DNA from: Siphlonurus alternatus
Taxonomy: Eukaryota; Arthropoda; Insecta; Ephemeroptera; Siphlonuridae
Assembly (NCBI GenBank): GCA_949825025.1
Contig: OX463780.1
Span: 22,956,229-23,020,228, forward strand
DNA length: 64,000 bases
Reading direction: 5' to 3'
Shown here piece after piece: positions 26,688 to 37,793 of this stretch (within the stretch, counting starts at the first letter, position 1; every line of letters starts with the position of its first letter). A program made the translations under genes and the position numbers. The notes below the pieces were generated by a model that had not been told where the DNA came from, ran no database searches, and saw nothing but the letters and a program-made list of their open reading frames with translations.

Positions 26688-29600
26688 TGGAATAAGATAA
26701 AAGAGTAAAAATCTTAAGATGAGAAAGCAAGTAAAAGGTTTCGTTATATTATTCTACACTAAGGTTAAAAAAAATTAACTTATAAAAGAAAAGTTACATT
26801 TTCTCAATGATCTTATTCTTTTATATAAAAACAATATATAAAAATACAAGAAAAATATCAAACCTTTTGTATAGTTATAACAATTCTTATTGGAAAAACA
26901 ACAAGAAAGAAGCTTGTTTTGTACGAAAAGAAAAAACAAAAAAACAATCTTCTCTTAATGCTGCAAAGCTGCTTGTTATGCTACTTGTCGCCGACTTGTT
27001 ACCAAAAATAAACGGGATGGGGGGGAGGGGGGATGTCATTGAGAGGACGGCCAGCAGAAGAGGTTTGTTGGATGCGCCCAGAGACTTTGGCGAGTGTTTT
27101 TATTGCTCCCTATGCTATTCCATTAGGAAAGCAAAGGCATGTGGATTTTTCTCTCTCCCTTCTTTTAGTTTTGCTCACTTATAACCACACAAGTCGACCA
27201 AAAACAATGACCAAGACGATACACTCCAATATGTCTAATAAGAAAACTTGCAGACTTTGCGGAAAAAAATAAACACACAAAAGTCATATAACCAAAAAAA
27301 TAAAAACAATCTCAGATGTTAAAGATATTATATGAATAATAAAAATGTATAAATAAAATTAGCTTTTTATGTAAAAAGAATTGTTACAATAAAGTAATGA
27401 TAAGAATCTTATGGTCTCTTGAGATTATATTGCTATCCGATCTCTTTCACGACAGATTTTGTTTTATTAAATTGTTTGGAGAATTTATAGATCAAAAATA
27501 AGATTATCTTTTTAAACATTTAATTTTAGCTATAATAAGATTGGGTGAATTAATTATAAATATTGAAGTCATTAATTATAATTGTTAAAATTATTTAAGT
27601 CACATGTTAACATGATAATAATATTTTCCCTACCTTATAATTATTAATGATAGCTAGTTAAGCATACCCTGACATGTACTATATATAAATAGTTATCCCC
27701 ACAAATCTACATTAGATTTTGTTATAAAATACAGAAAAATTAACTTTAAAATTATGTTATAAATCATGAAAATATACAATTATTTTATTTTTTTTTTTAA
27801 ATATATCAAGTTTATAAAAGTATAAATTCAAATAAAAAATATATTACATTTGACATATAAACTCATAATATTAACAGAAATTCACATAGAGAGAGAGAGA
27901 CAATTTTTTATTTTATTTTTTTATATAGTAAATTAGCATCTACATTTCCATACACATGCAATGTACATATACAGTAGACGTTATATATTTGAAGCTTTGT
28001 GAAGAGAGAGAGAGAGAGACTATCGCGACATTCTGCGGTGACAGCTAGCTGCGAGGTTAGCTATTCAGGAAGGAAGAAGCCCCTGCCAGCAGCTCGCAGG
28101 CAACAATCACATCGCATCCCTCCCTCCCACGCATGCATATTCATGATCCGTCTGCTACTCCACCAACATTTCCCAGCTGTCGTCAAATGTTACCGAGCGT
28201 TTGCAAAACTTGCTTACCGGCGAACGAGCTCTCAACGGCCGGTAACTCGTCACCGTTCCCTAGCGCTCCACTCCCTCTTTCATACTGTATATTTGATTCA
28301 CTGATCTCTACGGTATATATATAAGCTTATTGGAAAAAAGTTAATACTTATTGATTTTATATATAGTAGAAGTAAAATTTTTTAATACGTTTATATTATT
28401 GTGTAATTTAATTGTAAGAGATTTTTATTCCACTGCAAATTTTGATTTTGTTTTCTAATTTATTCTTCAAGTATTTAATTTGAATAAATAAATATTATAT
28501 ATAAAATTATTTTTTTTAAATGTGCATAGTGTAAGAATGCATTTTCAAAACAAGTCATCATCGGAAAAGCATCATATGATATGAAAGAGATGAGATAACC
28601 AGATTACTCTAATTCTGTATAATAATATATAACATAAATAATTATACATATATATACTTTATACTCAATAAAATTAATTGTCACAGTATTTAATTAAAAT
28701 TACGCAGCGAAATCATGCATTTTAAAGACAACAAATTTATTTATTAAATTTTATATTTTAATTTATGTAAAACGATGCCACTGATGTTTTTAAGCTATTA
28801 TAGATATGAATATGCAAAATACATAATATATAAAGTACAATGTATTATTGAAAGATGGTTCTATAATTCTTAAATTACTATTTTTTTTAATTGCCCGTTT
28901 TATGAATAATTTTACAATAATATTGAAAAAAAATCTTACAACATGAAAACTCAATCCCATGTACAACTTTTATTATTATTTTTTTATTTAAAATGTTTTT
29001 AATCTACATCTAATTTTATATATATACTTAATATAGTTTGTGAACTTTAAACACAAGTAAATAAATTTATGCTATCCATACATCGTCCTCTTTTGTAAAA
29101 GACTATATAATATAATTTATAAGCCAGTCACAAGTATAAGGATAAGTTAGGTGAGATAGGTGATAATAATGTGAGGTGTAAAAGTAGCAGCAGTTAAGGC
29201 TACTATAACACACCTGTTGCCCTTTGCTAACACATACATTGATGTATGTATAGTATGAGTGAGTGACCCCCACCTTCCTATACTTTAGTTAGTAGATTCT
29301 CACCCTTATCAGTATATGGCTCCTATACGTTATCTACTCGTGCAGTAGAAGTTGGTTGCTAAAGTTGCCGCCACCACTCTTAAACCTGCCTGCTTGGTTG
29401 TTACTGACATAATTAAAGGCATGGTCACCAACATTTGCATATCCGTGAGTTGAACGCCAATATACAAGAAATGAGATTCAGTAGCATGCATGCATGCCAC
29501 TTCTTCTTATCTATATAAAATAAATACCGAACAGCTACTGTGTGGAATTTTTGTCAGCTGTTTGTTTTTAAATATAAGTGATATCCAAATGTTTTAACTT

Positions 29601-30395
29601 CTTTTTATAGATTATTTTAGGTTAAAAAAATTGCAAGTTTTTAATTTGAATGTTATTATTTTATTACTTAAATAGTATTAAATATATTAACATAATTATT
29701 TAAGATCAATCAATAAAGAGAAAAAGAAATTTTGTATATAATTGAAATTTATGCAATTTCATAAACAAATTCTGAGTTTTTTTTTAAATATTCTAAGAAA
29801 TTAATTTTTAAAATTCAATATTCTACAACAAAAAAAACTGTAATTTTAATCATAAAACCCTTGTTTTATATATTTTTCTTTTAATACATTGCAACAACTA
29901 TTAAATTACAATAAGGAATTGAAATTATCCATTCTGTAAAATCTATGATGAGGCAAAAATTTTAAATTCCTGGAAATCAATATTAAATTTTCATAACTAA
30001 ACAAATTTAAAAGAGAAAATATTTTATCATCAAAAATCTAAAAGACAAAGCTGTAATATTTTAGTAACTGAATGAAACTGTAATAACGAATAATAATATT
30101 ATAACTTTAATATCTCCCTTTTAATATTATATAATAACAATCCACAAATGTTGATTTTAGGTATACGGATTAAAACCTAACATATATATAACATTGTATA
30201 AATGCACCCACAATACATACACCACATGATAGTGAGTATACTATTGCATAGGGCGTGATATTATAGAAATTATATTAGAAGAGAGAAGGGGGTTATTCGA
30301 GCTAGGAATAAAGCTTTATTAGCCACTACAATAGACGCATTTTCTCGGCTACTGAGCACCAATAGTTTCCATGCTTTCCTGTCTATATACTCATC

Positions 30396-30399
<4 letters not shown>
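26688..30399. other. AT-rich DNA with GC islands at about 26990-27090, 28020-28270 and 29190-29430
   Basis: The first island starts with a G-rich tract (27014-27032). The 28.1-kb island follows a short GA run (28003-28018) and is open in overlapping plus frames (27999-28304 and 28133-28324) without recognisable peptides. The plus frame 26807-27184 runs into low-complexity Lys-rich sequence. The GCATGCATGCATGC tract near 29484 is a simple alternating repeat. No gene is supported. Confidence 0.35.
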
Positions 30400-30453
<54 letters not shown>

Positions 30454-30460
30454 CTCTCTC
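30400..30460. repeat. (CT)n microsatellite
   Basis: About 50 bp of uninterrupted CT, then a short interruption (AG) and more CT. Confidence 0.95.
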
Positions 30461-30632
30461 ACACATGATATTTGTCTAGTGTAAGAGAGAGAAAAAGGGC
30501 TGTGCATGCACACATCATAGTGGAAGCAGCTAGGCTGTGAAGCTTGATCATACATCAGTGCAGAGGGCTGACACTATTATTTTCCAGCTCAATGACTCCA
30601 CGCTTCTCCTCTGTTGATTTCAATCCATCCTA

Positions 30633-30634
<2 letters not shown>

Positions 30635-30710
<76 letters not shown>
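30635..30710. repeat. (CT)n microsatellite, about 76 bp
   Basis: An uninterrupted CT run about 175 bp after the previous CT array. The plus frame 30614-31000 starts inside it (poly-Leu/Ser) and is not a gene. Confidence 0.95.
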
Positions 30711-30715
<5 letters not shown>

Positions 30716-33700
30716 CGCGATGTCTCCACTGACGCCAACCGACCTGTCACTCAAACTCGTCTCAATTCTAATACTTCACCCTATGCTAACACACCCTGTG
30801 TGTCACGTCCCTCCCCTAGACTTATTGCAGCATCTACATGCCACCTTATTACAGTTTACTTTGCAACAAAAAGATATCCTGAAAAACTAATAACATTGTC
30901 ATTTCCTTTTGAACTGTTCATATTAAAATGTTCATTTCAAAGTACTTTTATTTTTTTTAAATTTAAATTGTTTGATATGTTAAAATTACTAAGACTTTGA
31001 TCGCTTATTTGAGAAACATTTAAATTAAGCTTTTAAATATATATTAGTTGACACTTGTATTTAAAATATATTAACTTTTTCTAGGGGATCTGTTACAGAG
31101 AAATTATATAACAAAAAAAGGACAGTTTCTAATTTATATTTAACATTGACAGAATATGCAGGAGAATAGCAGTATATACGATTTGTCTAATATACACAAA
31201 CAGCATTGAAGCTATTCATATTATCTCATTCATTTCAAATATCTTTAAGCATATAGAACAATATCAATAATATGAATAATAAAAAATTGAAAAAGGCACA
31301 TGTTACGCCAAAATTCAAATTGCCTGTAACGTAGATAATTTTATTGTATATAAAATAAGCTTTAAAATTGAACAAGTATTCAGTAAAAATGGACCATTAA
31401 AAATATCCTTTCAATGTTATTATGTGATTAATTAAATATTAGTAAAGCTGCGTTGGCATGTAAAAAATTTAAATGCATGCAGAAATTATATGACATTTAA
31501 TAATTCTGTCTAAAATCTATTATAATTTATTCAACTGTTTATCAAAAAGTTTAAAAATAGTTCTAGTAACACAAATATTATGTAATATGTCTTGATAAAG
31601 TTTTAAGTATAAATAAAACATTAACATGAGAAAGTAGAACATGAATAAATGAAAATTATATTGTATAAATTAAACTTGAAAAATATCATACTAGTTATTA
31701 AGTCATTATTTGATAACAAACTTTCATTACTTTAAAAGTTAAATAACATTTTTTTTATGATAACACACGAAACTTTGAGTACTTGCTGATGGTCACGGTG
31801 CGTTGGGGGTGAAGGTTGGGGTCACGGTACCCGAGGAGGAAACTGCTAGGGGGGAGAAGGGGCATTCCGTTCCGAGTCGATACGTCACACTGGCTACCAT
31901 GGCTACTGCTGCTGTGGCGGAAATGGCGGTCACATATTAGCATACAATGTGGCTCAAAAGCGGGGGACGTAGCACGCACAAGAGACCGGCAATTGCAGAG
32001 GGACTTGCCGGGTTGCGTCGTCCGTCCTGCCGTGGTCACCAAGCGAGCACGCTTGAGGATGGTGACCTTACAAGCATGACTGTATAGCAGGCAGCAGCAC
32101 CAACCAGTTAGAAGAATAAACAAAGATCCATAAGTTTATGTGATTTAGAAGGAGGGTAATATTCAGTCTTTATTATTGGGACAGAAAAAAATCATGATTC
32201 TTGAATTTTTATATACTATATAATTAATATAATGATGGCTAAAATATTAAAAGATTTCAAAAATACATCATCAGTTTTATAAATTAATAGATTAAAAACC
32301 AAACATTTTTTCCAGAGTAATTAAACGATATAGTAAATAAATTAAAGTAATTTTCTTCAGTAACGAAATAATAAAATAATGAAACAAGTGTTAATATCAT
32401 TTGTATGGTATATATATTTAAGAATTTTTAAAAAAACACTTATATGAATATATAATCAAGCCTTATATATAAATTAAATTGCTATTATAATTACATTATC
32501 ATAATTTTTAACTTGCAGTAAATGTTATTATAATTAAAGTAATTATCTATGTTGCGTGATTATTATATTTATTTTCACATTTAATTTGCATTCAATTATG
32601 GTAACACTCTCTATGCATATGTAAAATAATGAATGAATGAAGTAATAGTTTGATATATATAGTAATGAAAATGATATGCACCATGCGTCAGCTTCAATCA
32701 ATTAATACAATTTTAATTGTATTCTCAATTCAATACGTTACATTGTTGATTTATTCAATTACCTATTGTAACTTTTAATTAATTTAAATTTGTTACTTCC
32801 CATATAATTTAACATATTTTAAGAGTAATCGACTCATAATGAAAACAAATTTACAATACAATATAAAATAAACAAACAAAAACATAGAAAAACAATTTAC
32901 TTTTTTTTTATCATAAAAGTAAATATTTTACAAGCTCTAAATTTTTTGTTAGTATATTATCTAAAATATACAACCCTTTTAACAATAAAAAAAAAATTAT
33001 TATTTTCTTCATTCAAAAAATGATATTTTATGATAGTATGATAAGGAGAATTGAGGTGCTATTAACGGCGTGATTGCTCTAAAGTGGCTATTGTAGGTTG
33101 TAAATAAATTAAGTAGTTTAATATTCCATACGTTCAGTAGCACCAGCGTGCTTGGTGCTATCAAAAGTAGAGAATGGAATGAGGAGAAGAAGGAGGTCTA
33201 GATCTTAATATGCATGACATGCAGACGTATTAAATATATTACAGCAGGGGGTTGCTTGTGTATGCAATGATATTGCGTGATCAAACTCACCTTTTCAACA
33301 GACGGCCTGCCGCCGCCACCGTCTTTTACCTCTTTGGATAAAGGTATAATACACAGCAAAAAAATAACAATATTAATACCACACATATGCAAATAATTAC
33401 GTAATATTATAAACTGTTATTATGTTACTTTTATCAATTTTCCTTGTTTAATTTAGAAATTATATATTTTGCAGTACTTAAATATTATTATATTTTTTAC
33501 TCTTTTGAATTCTTATTCCCTTCTTTTGTATTTAGCAAATCTTAATTATTATAATGCATTTTTTTATTATTATTATTAAATAAGGCATTGAATGAGTACC
33601 AAAATACCATGCGGCAATATCGAATTTGAAGTAATTTTTGTGTTTCCAAAATTGCTATTGAAAAACTGTGCATGAAAAGTAAATTATTTAAATTATTCTG

Positions 33701-35775
33701 GTTATAGTGTATGGTTATAGCATAACTTTTCAAATAAACTTGATTTCAACAATAAATAATTCTAAAAAATATTCTCATGAATGCTAACAGAAATGTTAGT
33801 TTTTATTTTGCTCACTATTGTACTAAAAATTCTCATCACATATTCCTTCTTTCATTGCCAGTTTCCTGTGTAATTCTACTACCACCACATAGCAGCAAAT
33901 CTTTGGTGGTATCTGAATTAAAACAAAAGTCTCCCAAGGTTGTTGTTGGTATATTGGCCCTCTGGCCGGGGGCCCTCAACATTTCACAGTGGCTGGCAAA
34001 TGCAGGTAGCTACACGTATGGCCGTGGAGCACGCGAGGTGCCGACTCTGCCCGTTAATTAACACTGCAAATGAGAAGCCGTATGACTTCCACATCATTAT
34101 TATTTTTAATGTTTTGATTTAACACAATGATTTAAGTTTAATGGGGGAATATTTTTTATGTATTTACTGCTCAATTGTTTACTACACGAACCAGAAAATT
34201 GTTTTACATTATTTTTATTTGAAAATATAAATATTATTATTATTCATTTATACATATTTTAATTTTTATGATTATGTTAATACTGCTTATATATTATAAT
34301 ATATATAATGATTATAATGTATTCATTTTATTTATTTATTTTTTTTTACAATTTAATAAGCATTTTGTATACCCAATATTACTAACTAATATAATATAGT
34401 TTATATAACTGATTGAATGAGTGAGGTATATTAATGGATTTTACTCAATGAAAGTAATATTTCAAGTTGTTATAATTACAAGAAATATTATATTTCTTGT
34501 TATATATTAAACAAATTGTGCTCATTCGTTACAACACATTAATTTAATCGTAATTAAAGTACATAATTTGTATATTTTATGGTGATAAAATAAGGTTTTT
34601 AGAATACCTGTCAACAAATCAGGATCACTTGATTTTTTTTTATAAATTTCTATATGTCAAAATATTTTATATAATGCATTTGAGTAAACAAATATGAAAT
34701 TTAATAATAAATTATAATAAAAGTTGATGCCACATTTTTATTTATAATAAAATCTATATCAAAAGCTATATAATAACCTCCCCAGTCAATTAAAAAGTGA
34801 AAGTGATATTGTGCATTTTAAAAAGAAGATTAAAATGCACTTACTGGAAATGAACATAATATATAAATTGGACGATTATTACAAATGAATATTTTCATGT
34901 ATTTTTGTTGACATGTCTTTGGAAGATGAATAAAATTTTGAATGAATAACTGAATCAAAACGAGTTGCTCTTTATTCTTTTTTCAAAGCACATGTATTTT
35001 TCTAACTCTGCCTAGACTTAGAACAATCACAAATTTGTGTGTGTACTATTTATAAACGTCTTTCCGCAGATGTCAGAAGAAACAAAATATTATAAAAAAT
35101 TATGATTGCATGATTTAAATACAAATTTTACATTTTCTTAAAACATTTCTCCCTTATTTTGCATGTTTGCTACCATTACCACCTTTTAAATCTGATTTCA
35201 CAACCATGAAAATAGCGTGAAAGAGAAATTGTAAATGATAAATTATTATTATTTTTTTGAAATATCGATATTTAAAATCTATGTTTCCTTTAATAAATAA
35301 TCTCATACCTGTAATAAAGGGTTAATAAAATGTAATTACGTTTAGGTGGGGACATTTGCACGCAGCAGCTTTTATATTATAGCTGGCGTGTATAAAGCTG
35401 GCGATATATCGAGGCACCAGTCATACAGGGGTTCTAAGATAAGGTTTGCTGCTACATAACACCGACACTTTGACCTAATGTAAATGTATTGTTCCCCGCC
35501 CTTTTGCCAGAGCCGCAATGTTATGTAATGATATACGCAGAGCTCCATCAATAACACACTACCGTACCTAGCAATCACTGGTGCGTGCTGACCACAAATA
35601 ATATACAATATATAGAATCTTCAGCATCAAATTTCATCGCTCTATAATAGAATATACGGAGTGGTAATAAACCACATTGTCCTAAATTTAAATTAATAAT
35701 GGTTTGTATTTCATGGCATGAAGCTTTATTGTTTGAAAAACATAAAGTTTGAGGTGACCGAAATATTCTGTATGT
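30711..35775. other. AT-rich DNA with GC islands at about 31790-32100, 33040-33330, 33950-34060 and 35350-35600
   Basis: The 31.9-kb island is the largest. It is CpG-rich, open on both strands (31755-32123 minus, 31816-32079 plus) and includes AAATGGCGGTCAC. The 33.3-kb island contains GCCGCCGCCACCGTC. None of the frames encodes a recognised protein. The intervening DNA is AT-rich with nothing recognisable. Confidence 0.35.
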
Positions 35776-35783
35776 ACATGTAA
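35776..35783. repeat. Target-site duplication of the hAT element (left copy)
   Basis: ACATGTAA directly abuts the left terminal inverted repeat and is repeated exactly at 37659-37666. Confidence 0.9.
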
Positions 35784-35803
35784 TAGTGCTGTCGAAATTT
35801 TTC

Positions 35804-36110
35804 GGATTTTCGGATTCCGGATTTCTAAAGCTCCGGAATCCGCTTTTTTAGGAGATCCGAAATCCGAAAAGCGGATATCGGATTCAAAGCGGATATCGGA
35901 TATCGGATTCAAAGCGGATTTCGGATTTTATCGGATATCGGATTCAAAGCGGATATCGGATTTTATCGGATATCGGATTCAAAGCGGATTTCGGATTCAA
36001 AGCGGATATCGGATTTTATCGGATATCGGATTTAAAGCGGATTTAGGATTTTATCGGATATCGGATTCAAAGCGGATTTCGGATTCGATCGGATATCGGA
36101 TTTGTAAAAA
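35804..36110. repeat. Left subterminal array of CGGATATCGGATTC-type repeats
   Basis: Irregular short units built from CGGATATCGGAT, TTCAAAGCGGAT and TTTTATCGGATATC alternate across about 300 bp. It lies inside the left end of the hAT element and is more heterogeneous than the right array. Confidence 0.9.
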
Positions 36111-36517
36111 CTTGTAAGAAAACGAATACATGTATTTTGACTCGAAAAAATAAATATATTTTGCTGTGTTACGTAAACTAAACTCAGTAAAACTGTAAAC
36201 ACTATATAGCTGTTTGTAACTAAATACTGAATAAAATAGTTTAATTAATAGTCTTAATAAATACACTGCTATTACGCTAATTACGCTATTACTGCTATAA
36301 CATAGAAAATCTGTAATAAATATACGTATATACTAAATAGTGTAAATAGAATTGAAATTAAATATCGATTTTTGCCAACCTTATGTCCCATATTATATAT
36401 GTATAATTGCAGTACATTGTATAATTAATGTATAAATTGTAATGTATATGATCATATATATCGATAAGTATCTAGATCTACAGGCTACACCTTCACTATA
36501 ACTATAGTATCTGTATC

Positions 36518-36520
<3 letters not shown>

Positions 36521-36560
<40 letters not shown>
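36521..36560. repeat. (TA)n microsatellite inside the hAT core
   Basis: About 40 bp of uninterrupted TA. Confidence 0.95.
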
Positions 36561-36566
<6 letters not shown>

Positions 36567-37215
36567 GCTAGCATTTCATTTACGCATTTATATAGCCATT
36601 TACTAAAGAAATGTATAATTTTTATTTATTTTAATATTTGTAATGCGAATTTGATTCTGAGCTATAATATTGGAGGATTTTCCTTGGCTATTTTTTAGCT
36701 CGCATCAGGTTGGGCTGTGCAGGTTCCAAAACTTGCTGCTAGTGGAATTTGTTTGCTTTATAGCTGCTATAGTGCTTACCAACCTCGTAATATCATCATG
36801 TGTTTATTAGGGTTCAAAACTCTCTATTATTTTTGTCATGAAATTTGCAATCAAATTTGTAATATAAAACATGAAAACTAAACAAACGTAACGCAGTTTA
36901 AAGCACTTTAAACATCCTTTATTTTATGGTCCTTTACTTTAATTTTCAATATTTTGTAAACAAATTAAAAAGCACCAATATTTAAAAATTGTTAAAATTA
37001 TAAAAACGTACCGTATTCCTGCATCATTTTGTCCGCTACATTCGACAATTTTACTATTCGACGTCTACATCAAGCACGTGCAGTGATTCTGCGGGATTTG
37101 GTCTTGCATTTTTTTGCAAGCTAGTCTGTTGAAATTTTAATAGAGTTGAGTTTAAAATTATACTTGTTTCGTTATTATACAAGTTATTTAAATATTAATG
37201 AATAAAAACTAAAAA

Positions 37216-37640
37216 CTGTAATCCGATTGAATCCGATATCCGATTTGAATCAGAAATCCGTTTTGAATCTAAAATCCGCTTCAAATTCAAAATCCGATTC
37301 AAATTCGGAATCCGATTCAAATTCGGAATCCGATTCAAATTCGGAATCCGTTTCAAATTCGGAATCCGATTCAAATTCGGAATCCGATTCAAATTCGGAA
37401 TCCGATTCAAATTCGGAATCCGTTTCAAATTCGGAATCCGATTCAAATTCGGAATCCGATTCAAATTCGGAATCCGATTCAAATTCGGAATCCGTTTCAA
37501 ATTCGGAATCCGAAATCCGATTTGAATCCGATATCCGTTCACAAAGATCGGATTTTGAATCCGCTTTCCAATAGGAATCCGAAAAACGGATTTTCGGATT
37601 TCGGATTTTTTAAAATCCGGAATTCGGATATCAAAAAAAG
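37216..37640. repeat. Right subterminal array of 18-bp repeats with 72-bp higher-order period
   Basis: The core (about 37290-37511) is a run of the 18-bp unit TCCGATTCAAATTCGGAA. Every fourth unit carries A-to-T (TCCGTTTC) at 37347, 37419 and 37491, exactly 72 bp apart, so blocks of four units were amplified. Because 18 is divisible by 3 and lacks stops, both strands show long open frames (37227-37574 plus, 37195-37662 minus) that are translations of the repeat, not genes. Confidence 0.92.
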
Positions 37641-37658
37641 CGGATTTCAACAGCACTA

Positions 37659-37666
37659 ACATGTAA
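37659..37666. repeat. Target-site duplication of the hAT element (right copy)
   Basis: ACATGTAA, identical to 35776-35783. Confidence 0.9.
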
Positions 37667-37749
37667 TGTAATTATATATTTATTTAGTCACATACATTGC
37701 ATATTTATATTAAGATATTTATATTTATTTATTTAATATTTATATTTAG

Positions 37750-37793
37750 TTTTGGGGGCATACGTGACCAAAATGTGTCAATTGCCCCCAAAA
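37750..37793. repeat. GC-stemmed short hairpin
   Basis: TTTTGGGGGCA (37750-37760) and its exact complement (37783-37793) enclose a 22-nt loop containing a further TGAC/GTCA pairing. It lies about 85 bp outside the hAT element. It may be an end fragment of another element or a structured RNA; nothing decides. Confidence 0.6.

Larger units (their letters stand above)
35784..37658. mobile_element. Non-autonomous hAT-superfamily element, 1875 bp
   Basis: The left end begins TAGTGCTGTCGAAAT; the right end, reverse-complemented, begins TAGTGCTGTTGAAAT. An identical 8-bp duplication (ACATGTAA) flanks the element, the hallmark of hAT transposition. Inside each terminus lies a dense array of CGGAT-type repeats, in opposite orientation at the two ends, probably amplified transposase-binding sites (inference). 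The roughly 1.1-kb core is AT-rich, includes a (TA)n run, and has no transposase frame, so movement would depend on an autonomous relative. The perfect duplication and closely matching ends suggest fairly recent insertion. Confidence 0.88.

Noticed and set aside
31755..32123. 122-codon minus frame as a gene
   Set aside because: The island is also open on the plus strand, the peptide is unrecognised, and no splice or start context is convincing.
36110..37195. hAT transposase in the 35.8-kb element core
   Set aside because: No frame of useful length and no recognisable transposase residues; the core is AT-rich and partly microsatellite.
37216..37520. Possible CRISPR array (regular repeats)
   Set aside because: Units are 18 bp head to tail with no unique spacers, and they sit inside a transposon with target duplications.
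37195..37662. Long open frames on both strands (Ser-Asn-Ser-Glu type and Arg-Ile-Pro-Asn-Leu type repeats)
   Set aside because: They are translations of the stop-free 18-bp tandem repeat in the hAT right end; both strands are open for the same reason.
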